From: Planctomycetota bacterium
GTDB taxonomy: Bacteria > Planctomycetota > UBA11346
Reading direction: 5' to 3'
Assembly: GCA_016745075.1 (NCBI GenBank)
Contig: JADGDD010000008.1
Span: forward strand, 118,008 to 182,007
Length of the DNA: 64,000 nt
Below, one piece after another: positions 28,447-37,167 of the stretch. The first letter of the stretch is position 1, and every line of letters starts with the position of its first letter. Under the pieces are notes generated by a model. It was given only the letters and a program-made list of their open reading frames with translations. It was not told the origin of the DNA and did no database searches. The position numbers and the translations under genes were made by a program.

Positions 28447-30273
28447 TTATGCGTCACGCTTGCCACGTTTATTTCCGTGTGCTTTCTTTTTGCCGCCAGC
28501 TTTGCTACCACGGAACCTATTGCCAGCGCCACTACCACCGCCACCGCCTGCCCGTTTACGTTTATCACTATAGCGACCACCTTCATTGCGATGCGCTCTG
28601 CGTTTTGATGGAGAACCATGACCACTCTTAGGCGGCTCGCCATCAAGACGCGTCGCGTTAAAGCGTTGGCCCATCACACATAATTGACTCAAGGCTTGAA
28701 AGGTTGAATCCGGCATACCCGCTGGAAGCGCAACAGTACTATGGTCACCGTGAATATTAATGTGGCCAATAGAGTGCCCCGCAATGCCAAGTTCGTTAGC
28801 GATGGCACCAACAATCATTCCTGGACGAACATCATGATCAAAGCCTACATTGATGCGATAGTAATCATGACCATCACTTTCACCGGCTGCTTCGCGTTCA
28901 CGACGCTTCTCTTTTTTGCTACGCTTCGGTTCATCTTTAATAAATAATGGTTTATCACCGTGTACTAAACTAGCCAACGCTGCTGCCGCACGAACAGGGT
29001 CTAAACCATTTTCTTCAATAATCGTACTGACTAGTCCTTCAAAATCAGTTAAATCACCAGCAGCTGTTGCTAAAATATGTTCAGCAAAACGATCTGCCCG
29101 TACTTTATTGATGGCAGCGGCATCTGGTAATTCCATCTCATCAAGATCTCTCTTGATGTGACGTTCAATATCTTTGAGCCCACGTTTTTCTGATGGACGC
29201 ACAAATAAAATAGCTTGGCCAGTACGGCCTGCACGACCAGTACGACCGATGCGGTGAACAAAAATCTCTGGGTTTTCAGGAATATCGTAATTAACAACAT
29301 GGCTAATACGCGGTACATCTAATCCACGAGCTGCAACATCTGTAGCCACTAAAACATCCAGTTCGCCATTTTTTAATTGGTCGACAGTTTGTTCTCGTAG
29401 GCTTTGTGCCATATCTCCATTTAAGGCAGAGACTTTAATGCCATGTTGCCGCAATTTTTTGGCAACATCAGTTGTGGCACGACGGGTACGGGTAAAGACC
29501 ATAACACCATCTGTTTTTTCTGCTTCAAGAATGCGCGCCAGTGCGTCATCTTTTGACCCACGGACAAACCAGTACCGCTGGCTCACAGTAGTAGCCGATG
29601 CGGTTGCTGCTTTAATTTTTACTTCGATTGGTTTTTTCAGATAGCGTTTTGAAATATTGCGAATTTGCTGTGGCATAGTTGCTGAGAATAAGGCAACTTG
29701 GCGCTCTTCTGGTGTGTGGGAAAGAATCCATTCCACATCATCAATGAAACCCATTTGTAGCATTTCATCCGCTTCATCTAAAACCATGCAGCGAAGGTCG
29801 CTCAGGTTCAAAGTACCGCGTTTGATATGGTCCATAACACGGCCGGGTGTACCAATAACAACCTGCGCACCGCGTTTGAGGTCGCGCAGCTGATCACCAT
29901 AGCCAGCACCACCGTAAACGGCGGCAACCTTCATGCCTTTTACGTATTTACCGTAATCCATACAGGCTTCGGCAACTTGGCCGGCAAGTTCACGAGTTGG
30001 CGCAAGCACTAAAACCTGTGGTGCGTTTACGTGTGGGTCTAAACGGGCAAGCAGCGGCAAGGCAAAAGCAGCGGTTTTACCGGTACCTGTTTGTGCCTGA
30101 CCAATAACATCATGGCCGGCAAGTACGTGAGGAATAATTTCAGCCTGAATAGGAGTTGGGTTTGTGTAACCCTTTTCAGTCAAAGCCTTTTGAACAGCTT
30201 CAGGGAGGGCGAGATCAGCAAAAGCCACAGAGGCTTGGGCTTCCGAAACGACAGATTCGGGAGAAGAAGACAT
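28447..30273 (-). CDS. DEAD-box RNA helicase, DeaD/CsdA type
   Basis: ATP-dependent RNA helicase for ribosome assembly or mRNA unwinding in the cold. Motifs in order: Q motif (FADLALPEAVQKAL..NPTPIQ), I (AQTGTGKTAAFA), Ia (LAPTRELAGQV), II (VLDEADEML), III (LFSATMP), V (VATDVAARGLDVP) and VI (HRIGRTGRAGRTG). About residues 490-560 is a DbpA-type RNA-binding domain (RINVGFDHDVRPGMIVGAI), and a Gly/Arg/Lys-rich tail ends the protein. I place the start at ATG 30273 (MSSSPESVV) since the 15 upstream codons are not family-like. About 608 aa, near E. coli DeaD (629). Confidence 0.94.
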   Translation of the reverse strand: MSSSPESVVSEAQASVAFADLALPEAVQKALTEKGYTNPTPIQAEIIPHVLAGHDVIGQAQTGTGKTAAFALPLLARLDPHVNAPQVLVLAPTRELAGQVAEACMDYGKYVKGMKVAAVYGGAGYGDQLRDLKRGAQVVIGTPGRVMDHIKRGTLNLSDLRCMVLDEADEMLQMGFIDDVEWILSHTPEERQVALFSATMPQQIRNISKRYLKKPIEVKIKAATASATTVSQRYWFVRGSKDDALARILEAEKTDGVMVFTRTRRATTDVAKKLRQHGIKVSALNGDMAQSLREQTVDQLKNGELDVLVATDVAARGLDVPRISHVVNYDIPENPEIFVHRIGRTGRAGRTGQAILFVRPSEKRGLKDIERHIKRDLDEMELPDAAAINKVRADRFAEHILATAAGDLTDFEGLVSTIIEENGLDPVRAAAALASLVHGDKPLFIKDEPKRSKKEKRREREAAGESDGHDYYRINVGFDHDVRPGMIVGAIANELGIAGHSIGHINIHGDHSTVALPAGMPDSTFQALSQLCVMGQRFNATRLDGEPPKSGHGSPSKRRAHRNEGGRYSDKRKRAGGGGGSGAGNRFRGSKAGGKKKAHGNKRGKRDA

Positions 30274-30513
30274 AGAGACACCAAACAGAGGGCCGACGAG
30301 AGGCTGGGGACTACACATTCGGCCGACCTGCCCACCGAATGACTACCTGAAGGGCCCCGCGACACACGCTAAGCCGATATTGAGCGCGGATGCTAGGGCA
30401 TTTTTTGATATGTACACCCCTATTCCCCCTATCAGAGCTGTATGTGATGGTTTATTGATCCGAGTGTTTGAAATAGTGTTACATAAGGGTAGCATTGCGA
30501 TGTACGATAAACC
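30274..30513 (-). promoter_or_regulatory. Upstream region of the helicase gene with leader hairpin
   Basis: 240 bp between aat and the helicase gene, both leftward. CATTCGG at 30316-30322 pairs with CCGAATG at 30335-30341 (7-bp stem), 43 nt before the helicase ATG, within a GC-richer stretch (30290-30400) than the surrounding sequence. An AT-rich stretch further upstream may hold the promoter. A long structured leader would fit cold-shock helicase control as known for csdA in E. coli, but this is inference. Confidence 0.35.
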
Positions 30514-31122
30514 TTACAATAAATTATGATGTTCGTCTTTCACTTTATCAAATAATAATCGGTAGGTACCATCGTCTACCTCGTAGGCTCCGAAGCGTTG
30601 CATGTGTGGGGTTTGTTGTTGGCAATCAAGCAGGCTATAGCCTTGGAATTGCAGGCGTTCTACTAAATTGATGACGCAAAGCTTTGAGGCATCTGGTTGT
30701 TTATAGAACATGCTCTCGCCACAAAAGCAGCCGCCAATGGAGAGTCCATATAAACCTCCAGCCAATTCGGCACCATCCCATGCTTCTACGCTATGAGCAA
30801 TACCAAAGCTCTGAAGTGCTGTGTAGAGTTGTTCTATTTCTGGATTAATCCAAGTCGTTTCACGCTGAGCACATTGACGAATGACTTCTGGAAAAGCTTT
30901 ATTGATGGTAATGGTATAGGGGTTTTGTGCAGCGCGTTTACGAAGGCTGCGTGGGATACGCCATTTATCCCACGTAATAATTGCACGCTCTGTTGGTTGA
31001 TACCAGTCAATCAGCCCATGCCGATGATCTGCCATTGGGAAACAGCGTTGGTGATAGGCACCAAGAATGGTTTCCGGTGTAATAATGTGACCGTGTGCAT
31101 CGTGGACCACTGACGGAATCAT
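30514..31122 (-). CDS. aat: Leucyl/phenylalanyl-tRNA--protein transferase
   Basis: Adds Leu or Phe from aminoacyl-tRNA to N-terminal Arg/Lys of proteins, marking them for ClpAPS (N-degron pathway). Family landmarks: AYHQRCFPMAD, WYQPTERAI, then IPRSLRK, AHSVEAWDGAELAGGLYGLSIGG (broken here: VEAWDGAELAGGLYG then FCGESMFY) and LLDCQQQTPHMQRFGAYEV. 202 aa, the compact form of the family. Its ATG overlaps the gph stop by 4 nt; it is last in an overlapping sulfatase-gph-aat set. Confidence 0.95.
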   Translation of the reverse strand: MIPSVVHDAHGHIITPETILGAYHQRCFPMADHRHGLIDWYQPTERAIITWDKWRIPRSLRKRAAQNPYTITINKAFPEVIRQCAQRETTWINPEIEQLYTALQSFGIAHSVEAWDGAELAGGLYGLSIGGCFCGESMFYKQPDASKLCVINLVERLQFQGYSLLDCQQQTPHMQRFGAYEVDDGTYRLLFDKVKDEHHNLL

Positions 31123-31778
31123 TCTTGTGGCATCGCTCTTACGGCCGATAGTAATTCACTCATGCTATTAATTTGCACATCATAAGGCAAACCGCCTGTA
31201 TGACCAATACCCCATGAACACCACGCAGTCTTGCAACCTGCTGCTGCACCTGCTGCGAGATCGGTATCATGGTCGCCCACCATCCAGCTTGCGGATAGAT
31301 CTACATCTAATGTTTTTGCAATTCTATACAGTGGTTCTGGCGCTGGTTTACGCGCCTGATCACCACCACACAGAGCGGTAACTGGCGGCATAAAACCAAG
31401 GGTTTCCAATATATGTTTGGCGAAGCCGTAGGGTTTATTCGTTGCAACGCCAATGGCCCAACCATCTGCATGTAAAGATTGCACTGTTTCCAATGCCCCC
31501 ACATACGGCACCGTTTTTACGCAACAATGATCTGCATAATAGGACTGAAACGAATCAGTCGCTTTTTCCAAAACACTGGCTTCTATATCGTCTGGTAGAG
31601 AGCGTTGTAATAATTTGCGCACACCATTACCGACATAACTGCCAATGGTTGCTATCGGCAAAACAGAGAAACCACAGTCTTGACGAGCAACGTTAACCGC
31701 TGCTGCCAAATCGTGCAAACTGTCTACCAGTGTTCCGTCTAAATCAAAGATAACGGCCTTGTTGTTTATGGAGTTCAT
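31119..31778 (-). CDS. HAD-family phosphoglycolate phosphatase-like hydrolase
   Basis: Haloacid-dehalogenase phosphatase. Motif I VIFDLDGTLVDS (nucleophile Asp about 11), motif II VATNKPYG, motif III Lys in GGDQARKPAPEP and motif IV MVGDHDTDLAAGAAAGC. Helical cap between motifs I and II, as in Gph. 219 aa is typical. The exact phosphate ester cannot be read from sequence; phosphoglycolate is the usual assignment. Its ATG overlaps the sulfatase stop (TAATG). Confidence 0.88.
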   Translation of the reverse strand: MNSINNKAVIFDLDGTLVDSLHDLAAAVNVARQDCGFSVLPIATIGSYVGNGVRKLLQRSLPDDIEASVLEKATDSFQSYYADHCCVKTVPYVGALETVQSLHADGWAIGVATNKPYGFAKHILETLGFMPPVTALCGGDQARKPAPEPLYRIAKTLDVDLSASWMVGDHDTDLAAGAAAGCKTAWCSWGIGHTGGLPYDVQINSMSELLSAVRAMPQE

Positions 31779-33280
31779 TAGGCGTAGGCCAATCGTGGAC
31801 GAGCGATAGAACGGTTCATTTCGGCAGAAATAAATCTGTGCAATAATTCGTTTTTGATGTCTTGAAACTCAGCCAAATCAAACAAGTTTGTTTGCTGCTG
31901 CGGATCTGCTTCTAAATCATAGAGTTCACCGTATGGACGATTCCAATAACAAACTAATTTCCATTTTTGCTCAATAAAACAACGCTGCGTAAATGGGCCT
32001 TCACTTGGCTGAAACTCATACAGAACCCAATCGCGCACTGATTGAGCACTGTCTGTCCATGCGGCGCTTTGATCTATACCTTGATTAGAAACGTCTGTTT
32101 CTATGCCCGCTATAGAGCAGAACGATGCACAGAGATCTACCACACTGTGTAGCGATTGTGAATGCTCGCCTTTGCTGACACAATCTGGATGCGCCACCAC
32201 CATTGGTACACGTTGCACTTCTTCATATGCAGGCAGACCTTTGCCCCACAAACCATGTGAGCCAAGCATATCGCCGTGATCACTGGTAAAAACAATGACG
32301 GTGGAATCAATCAGACCGGTCTCTTCTAAGTGATCAAGAATTCGACCAATTTCAAAATCCATAAAACTGACCATGCCGTAATAGGCGGCATAGATTTTCC
32401 GAACATCATCATCAGATAAATAATCAAGCGGCTTCACGTCTCCGGCATCGTTCCCACAAATATCTGGATCATCACCGTAATGCTCACCAGCATAACAATG
32501 TTTATAGAACGGAGGTTTTGTGGCTGCTGACTCTTCATCACCTTCAGTTGACGGTATGGGCAAGGTCGCCGGATCGTACAAAGAGGCCCATGGCTCTGGT
32601 ACCACATATGGGTTATGTGGATCTTGGAAACTGGACCAGAGGAAAAATGGTTTTTCTGCCGCCTGCGAACGGTCTATTGCGGCAATGCTGCGGTCCGCAA
32701 TCCAGTGTGAACCGTGATATTCTTGTGGCAAATCCCATGTACCAAAATGCTGATAATCATGAATGCCAAAATACTTGCTGGTATCTATACCCTGCTCTTC
32801 TAACCACACGCCATAATGCATGCCGCACGAATGACCTTCTGAGGTATGACCAATGCATAATTCAACATGCTCAAAACCATAATACGGACCATTCCATGAA
32901 CGGAAGCGGTCAAGCTCATGAACCATTGGCTCTGACTCAAGACTGCCCTCGCACTGATAACAAGGCTTAAAGTGTGCTTTACCAATAAGAGCGGTGTCAT
33001 AACCAGCCGTTTGTAGCTGTTCTCCCACCGTTGGGCCATACGCGTCTGGTAAACTGGTACCTACATGAAAGCAACCATGACGTGATGGATAATGGCCAGT
33101 CAACATACTGACTCGGCTTGGCGTGCACACAGGGTTGACTGTATAAGCGCGCTCAAACACCATACCACGCTCTTTTAAGCGATCTAAGTTGGGTGTAGAC
33201 ACTAAATCGTTGACCGCACCCAGTGCATCCCAGCGCTGTTGATCACTGGTGATAAAAAGAATATTCATTGGCTTCGCCAT
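31778..33280 (-). CDS. Type I (formylglycine) sulfatase, apparently cytoplasmic
   Basis: Hydrolyses a sulfate ester. It starts MAKPMNILFITSDQQRWDALG, with the metal-binding Asp-Gln of arylsulfatases; I choose ATG 33280 because codons up to 33397 add unrelated sequence. The formylglycine site is VCTPSRVSMLTG, with Cys about residue 51 in CxPSR. Further metal/sulfate positions are in VFTSDHGDMLGSHGLWGKG. About 500 aa, similar to choline-sulfatase/heparan-type groups. No signal peptide is visible, unlike most polysaccharide sulfatases, so it may act on imported sugars or small sulfates. A formylglycine-generating or anSME enzyme must lie elsewhere. Confidence 0.9.
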   Translation of the reverse strand: MAKPMNILFITSDQQRWDALGAVNDLVSTPNLDRLKERGMVFERAYTVNPVCTPSRVSMLTGHYPSRHGCFHVGTSLPDAYGPTVGEQLQTAGYDTALIGKAHFKPCYQCEGSLESEPMVHELDRFRSWNGPYYGFEHVELCIGHTSEGHSCGMHYGVWLEEQGIDTSKYFGIHDYQHFGTWDLPQEYHGSHWIADRSIAAIDRSQAAEKPFFLWSSFQDPHNPYVVPEPWASLYDPATLPIPSTEGDEESAATKPPFYKHCYAGEHYGDDPDICGNDAGDVKPLDYLSDDDVRKIYAAYYGMVSFMDFEIGRILDHLEETGLIDSTVIVFTSDHGDMLGSHGLWGKGLPAYEEVQRVPMVVAHPDCVSKGEHSQSLHSVVDLCASFCSIAGIETDVSNQGIDQSAAWTDSAQSVRDWVLYEFQPSEGPFTQRCFIEQKWKLVCYWNRPYGELYDLEADPQQQTNLFDLAEFQDIKNELLHRFISAEMNRSIARPRLAYA

Positions 33281-33424
33281 CGCCCTGCTCGCTCTCTGGT
33301 AGGTGTATACTATACCGCCGTTGCCGTTATACGCATTTTGTAAGCAGAGCAACGTCTTCCAGCAGTTCCACTGATAAGCTGACAAACTTGCATGCAAAGC
33401 ACACAGAACTAGAGTAAGAGCTTT

Positions 33425-33459
33425 CTCTCTGTGAGCCTCCTTTTTTCTGGCTGAGAGAG
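33425..33459 (+). promoter_or_regulatory. Leader hairpin upstream of the AcuI/YhdH gene
   Basis: CTCTCT (33425-33430) and AGCC (33434-33437) pair with GGCT (33449-33452) and AGAGAG (33454-33459), giving a two-part stem with a T-rich loop, 30 nt before the ATG at 33490. It lies in the 209-bp divergent region between the sulfatase and this gene. Possible leader control element or operator. Confidence 0.3.
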
Positions 33460-33489
33460 CCCACGCCTTTCAAGTCAGAGTAGATCCCC

Positions 33490-34491
33490 ATGCACCCAGA
33501 ATCCTTCCAAGCTTTTGTTACTGAACAAGACACTAACGGCGAATGTACAAGCCGTATCCAAGAACGCACAGTCGGTGATTTACCAGACCATAGTGTTCTC
33601 ATACGCGTTCATTACTCATCGTTGAATTACAAAGATGCACTGTCTGCACGTGGGCATAAGGGCGTGACCAAGCAGTATCCACACACGCCCGGCATTGATG
33701 CCGTTGGCACCGTTGTTAGCTCCTGTTCAGATCATGTGCAGGCAGGTAACAAGGTTATTGTAACCAGCTATGATCTGGGAATGAATACTCATGGAGGCTT
33801 TGGAGAATATATTTGTGTCCCCGCTGAGTGGGTAGTTCCGCTACCAAGCAATATGAGCATGAAGGAAGCCATGGCCTTCGGCACCGCCGGACTGACAGCA
33901 GGCATGTCTGTACAACGCCTGATAGAAACCGTACAACCAGCAGATGGACCTATTATTGTTTCTGGTGCAACTGGCGGGGTTGGCTTATTAAGCATTGCTA
34001 TACTTGCTCATCTTGGCTACAGCGTCACCGCTCTTTCTGGCAACAAACAAGCCTATGATGTTTTGCGTCAGCATGGTGCACAGACTGTTCTTCCACGAGA
34101 AGAGCTTATGGAAGAACAATCGCGCCCATTACTCAAAGAGCAGTTTGCTGGCGCTATCGATACCGTCGGCGGCAACATTTTGGTCAATATTATCAAATCA
34201 ACCAAAGCACTTGGTACCATTACCTGTTGCGGTAATGTAGCCTCCGCTCAATTAGAGCTGACCGTCTTTCCTTTTATTCTGCGGGGCCTCTCTTTAATTG
34301 GTATAGATTCTCAACAATACCCCATGCATAAGAGAACCGCTGTGTGGAATGCACTCGCAAACGAATGGAAACCAGATGGTTTACTGGACCTCTGTACAGA
34401 GATTCCATTAACAGACTTGGATCAAGCCATTACCAGTATGATGAATAACACTCATACTGGTCGCACAATTATCAATCTTGGTGCAAACTAA
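33490..34491 (+). CDS. AcuI/YhdH-family NADPH-dependent acryloyl-CoA reductase-like oxidoreductase
   Basis: Medium-chain dehydrogenase/reductase without zinc, of the YhdH/AcuI branch. Markers: VHYSSLNYKDALSARGHKG, HTPGIDAVGTVV, AFGTAGLTAGMSVQRL, then the nucleotide-binding ATGGVGLLSIAILAHLGYSV and FAGAIDTVGG. AcuI enzymes reduce acryloyl-CoA to propionyl-CoA in dimethylsulfoniopropionate and 3-hydroxypropionate metabolism; YhdH has the same activity in E. coli. 333 aa is close to normal. Gene stands alone, divergent from the sulfatase; no dddP/acuK/acuN neighbours support a DMSP role. Confidence 0.88.
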   Translation: MHPESFQAFVTEQDTNGECTSRIQERTVGDLPDHSVLIRVHYSSLNYKDALSARGHKGVTKQYPHTPGIDAVGTVVSSCSDHVQAGNKVIVTSYDLGMNTHGGFGEYICVPAEWVVPLPSNMSMKEAMAFGTAGLTAGMSVQRLIETVQPADGPIIVSGATGGVGLLSIAILAHLGYSVTALSGNKQAYDVLRQHGAQTVLPREELMEEQSRPLLKEQFAGAIDTVGGNILVNIIKSTKALGTITCCGNVASAQLELTVFPFILRGLSLIGIDSQQYPMHKRTAVWNALANEWKPDGLLDLCTEIPLTDLDQAITSMMNNTHTGRTIINLGAN

Positions 34492-34516
34492 TCCTGTTAG
34501 AGGCAAGAATCTCAGA

Positions 34517-34562
34517 GCTGTCACGGTATATAAAAAAGAGATTTTCTCTATGCCGTGACAGC
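34517..34562. terminator. Long hairpin between convergent genes (bidirectional terminator candidate)
   Basis: GCTGTCACGG at 34517-34526 pairs perfectly with CCGTGACAGC at 34553-34562, and the stem continues 4 more pairs (one G-T). The loop is A/T-rich with its own GAG/CTC pairing. It lies between two convergent stop codons. No T-run follows on either strand, so classic intrinsic termination is not assured. Confidence 0.5.
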
Positions 34563-34582
34563 AATTTGGAACACCAAGAATA

Positions 34583-35830
34583 TTATGATGCGGATGATGA
34601 ATCAAACCCTGGAAAAATAGCATAACCATTCTCTGACATAATTCTTTGTGCGATCATTTCTGCGGTTTTCTGACTGTAATGGCCGCGCTGAACATGCCGT
34701 TCTAAACAATTAGCAATACCAATACGTGCTTGTTTGGCATAACCAACAGTTGCAAATGGTGACCATGAATCTCCACCAAATGCAATTATTTTATTGTGCG
34801 GCACAGCACCAAGCCATTCATCTAAGGTATTTTCCGTTTGCCATGGCGATAATGCCCACGCCCAACATAAATCGAGACACACATTGGGAAATTCTTTCGC
34901 CATTGAAGCGGCAACACCACCCCATGGCCATGAGCCATGAAAAAGATCAAAGCACACCTTAGGATACTGCATAATCAATGGAATAAGGTTTGCTGGATCA
35001 CCATTACGAATATCCTTATGGTTTCCAGCCAAATGACCGGTATGAATTTGTACAGGAATAGCATGCGCCTCTGCCCAACGTAATTGTATATGCACAAAAT
35101 AATCATGCAGTAGCCGAATCTCTTGCGTTTTTCCTTGGCGGAACAAATCGTAACACTTTGCTGCTTCCATCACATCAACAGCCTGAATATCAAGCGATCG
35201 TACATAGGCTAAACCAATTTTAAGACAGGTTAATTTACCTGTATTCTTGCACGCGTCTAAATATCGTTCTATGGCCTGTTCTAAGATGTAAAGAGTATCC
35301 AAAGAACAATCCCAAGTTTCTTCTAAGGCTGTAATTTCAGAGCGGTCACTATCAGCAAATAATCCTTTCCTTCCTAAACGTAAGGCAAAACGCACATAAT
35401 CGGGAACAGTCTCATCCGTTAACGTTTCTAATGTTGTTACAGGTATTCCGCTATTTACATCTGCAATAATTGCCGTGCAATTTGCGCGCTCGGTAAAAAG
35501 GTGAGCGTGTATATCAATCCCCTGCCGCTCTTGGACCCACTGCTGCAAACGCTGAGTAATTTCATTTTCTTTTTCAATATCATACGACATACCGAGAATA
35601 TCTTGCATGGCCATTTCCATAGCTTGCCCGTAGCCCGTTGTTGATAACGCCAACAGTTGCTCAGCCCGAGACGTATTGTGATTCGGGAACTGACTTGTCT
35701 CCATATCGCTCCATGAATAGCCCCAAAAGGTGCCATGATCTATATCCTCCCATTTCCAAGCGCAGGCACTTTGGTGCTCATGCGAATTGAAAAATGATTG
35801 CTGCATAACAAAGTCTCTGATTTCGGACAT
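34583..35830 (-). CDS. Amidohydrolase-superfamily protein, distantly uronate-isomerase-like
   Basis: TIM-barrel metal-dependent hydrolase of the amidohydrolase_2/uronate isomerase type. Candidate metal ligands: the HEH in FFNSHEHQSA near the N-terminus, His in VQIHTGHLAGNHKD, and the Asp in IIAFGGDSWSPFA near the C-terminus. Segments FDLFHGSWPWGG and NVCLDLCWAW are also barrel strands. 415 aa, ATG 35830 preceded by a good AAGGAG. It differs strongly from the true UxaC in this window, so it is not a second standard glucuronate isomerase. Related proteins are often found beside sugar-catabolic genes; the substrate is open. Confidence 0.75.
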   Translation of the reverse strand: MSEIRDFVMQQSFFNSHEHQSACAWKWEDIDHGTFWGYSWSDMETSQFPNHNTSRAEQLLALSTTGYGQAMEMAMQDILGMSYDIEKENEITQRLQQWVQERQGIDIHAHLFTERANCTAIIADVNSGIPVTTLETLTDETVPDYVRFALRLGRKGLFADSDRSEITALEETWDCSLDTLYILEQAIERYLDACKNTGKLTCLKIGLAYVRSLDIQAVDVMEAAKCYDLFRQGKTQEIRLLHDYFVHIQLRWAEAHAIPVQIHTGHLAGNHKDIRNGDPANLIPLIMQYPKVCFDLFHGSWPWGGVAASMAKEFPNVCLDLCWAWALSPWQTENTLDEWLGAVPHNKIIAFGGDSWSPFATVGYAKQARIGIANCLERHVQRGHYSQKTAEMIAQRIMSENGYAIFPGFDSSSAS

Positions 35831-36147
35831 TGATAACTCCTTCTTTTATGAGCCCTCCAGTATACCTCATCATAAACCAATTAAAATGGACTTGTTGCTT
35901 GTTTTTTTGTACTATCCTGTCGTCTCTATCATTTTATGGCAGCAGCTTCAGAACAAGAAAAAATATCGAACTGTCCAATTTTCTGACATTTTTTGCATTC
36001 GACTCATAGGTACATAAACCACACCTTGCGTCTTACTACTAGCATAATAGAATACAGTGTCCCTGCTTCAACGAATACTTCAAATAAACGTGAAACCGTT
36101 CTTTTGTACCTGCCTTCCTAGCAAAACCTCGTCAGAAAGGAACGATC
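35831..36147. promoter_or_regulatory. 317-bp divergent intergenic region
   Basis: Divergent spacer between the amidohydrolase (leftward) and the haem sensor (rightward). A possible rightward promoter is TTGCGT at 36026-36031, a 16-bp spacer and TAGAAT at 36048-36053. AAAGGAACG just before the ATG at 36148 is a good ribosome site. An A/T-rich block with T-runs lies at 35890-35995. No coding potential or strong repeat seen. Confidence 0.35.
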
Positions 36148-37116
36148 ATGACAAAACATATACACCTCTATCTGTTCACAGTCATATTCTTGCTCGTATG
36201 GTCTCTGCTCTTAGCATCATCTTATTCTTACACCGTTTCTATCGAACAAGAAAAAACCATAGAGCTCGCAAAAAAAGAAGCACGTACAACCTTTAATAAG
36301 GATATCGCCTTTCGTGCATGGGCCACTTCTCACGGTGGTGTCTATGTACCCATATCAGAAAAGACGCAACCCAATAGATACTTAGAACATATTCCTGACC
36401 GAGACATAACAACCCCAGAAGGCAAGAAATTAACACTCATGAACCCCGCTTATATGACGCGACAGGTTATGTCGGAATATGAACGGATCTATGGTATAAA
36501 AGGATTTATTACCAGTTTAAATCCGATAAATCCACTGAATACCCCTGACTTCTGGCAAAAATCCGCATTACAAGAACTGGAAAAAACGGGGGAAACAGAA
36601 TCATATGCAGTTACCACAAATGGAAACAACACGACCATACGACTGATGAAATCCATCATTGTTCAACAGGGATGCCTTGAATGTCATAATAAACATGGCT
36701 ATACCCTTGGCTATCAACGTGGTGGCATTGGCGTGAACGTACCTCTAAACAGCTATCTAGCACTAGAAAAAACAACTGTTAATACTGCTAGAGCCTCTCA
36801 CGCTCTTATCTGGATTATTGGTGTTATCCTCTCATTTTCATTTATGGTCTGGGGGCGCAAGGGTATAAACAATGAACAACGCTATAGAAAAGAACTTATC
36901 CATTCAAACGAACAACTACAGATTGCCCTTAATGAAGTAAAAACACTACGAGGCATTATACCAATCTGTAGCTACTGTAAAAAAATACGTAATGATGAAG
37001 GTGCTTGGGATATTCTGGAAGCTTACTTCTGTAAACATTCTGATGCAGCCTTCAGCCATGGCATATGCCCTGATTGTTATCAAGAACAAATGGAAGCCAT
37101 CGCTCATAATAGGTAA
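36148..37116 (+). CDS. Membrane haem-binding sensor (DUF3365/Tll0287-like) with C-terminal Cys4 module
   Basis: Membrane protein with two helices: residues about 7-30 (LYLFTVIFLLVWSLLLAS) and about 213-232 (ALIWIIGVILSFSFMVWG). Between them is a periplasmic DUF3365 domain with FRAWATSHGGVYVP, NPAYMTRQV and the c-type haem motif CLECH followed by YQRGGIGVNVPL. After the second helix a short coiled coil leads to a cytoplasmic module ICSYCKKIRNDEGAW...GICPDCYQ with two CxxC pairs, common as an accessory in PAS/histidine-kinase proteins. No kinase, cyclase or HTH domain is present. Role in redox, NO or O2 sensing is inferred. An AraC regulator follows 51 nt downstream. Confidence 0.82.
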   Translation: MTKHIHLYLFTVIFLLVWSLLLASSYSYTVSIEQEKTIELAKKEARTTFNKDIAFRAWATSHGGVYVPISEKTQPNRYLEHIPDRDITTPEGKKLTLMNPAYMTRQVMSEYERIYGIKGFITSLNPINPLNTPDFWQKSALQELEKTGETESYAVTTNGNNTTIRLMKSIIVQQGCLECHNKHGYTLGYQRGGIGVNVPLNSYLALEKTTVNTARASHALIWIIGVILSFSFMVWGRKGINNEQRYRKELIHSNEQLQIALNEVKTLRGIIPICSYCKKIRNDEGAWDILEAYFCKHSDAAFSHGICPDCYQEQMEAIAHNR

Positions 37117-37167
37117 ACGTGTTACAAAAAATACTCTGACACAGCCACAACTTGTCTATGGACTATC

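Noticed and set aside
33281..33397. Extended sulfatase N-terminus
   Set aside because: The residues do not form a signal peptide and precede the family start; ATG 33280 has AGCAGGG upstream.
35831..36147. Hidden gene in the 317-bp gap
   Set aside because: Short frames there lack ribosome sites and family-like sequence; the region looks regulatory.
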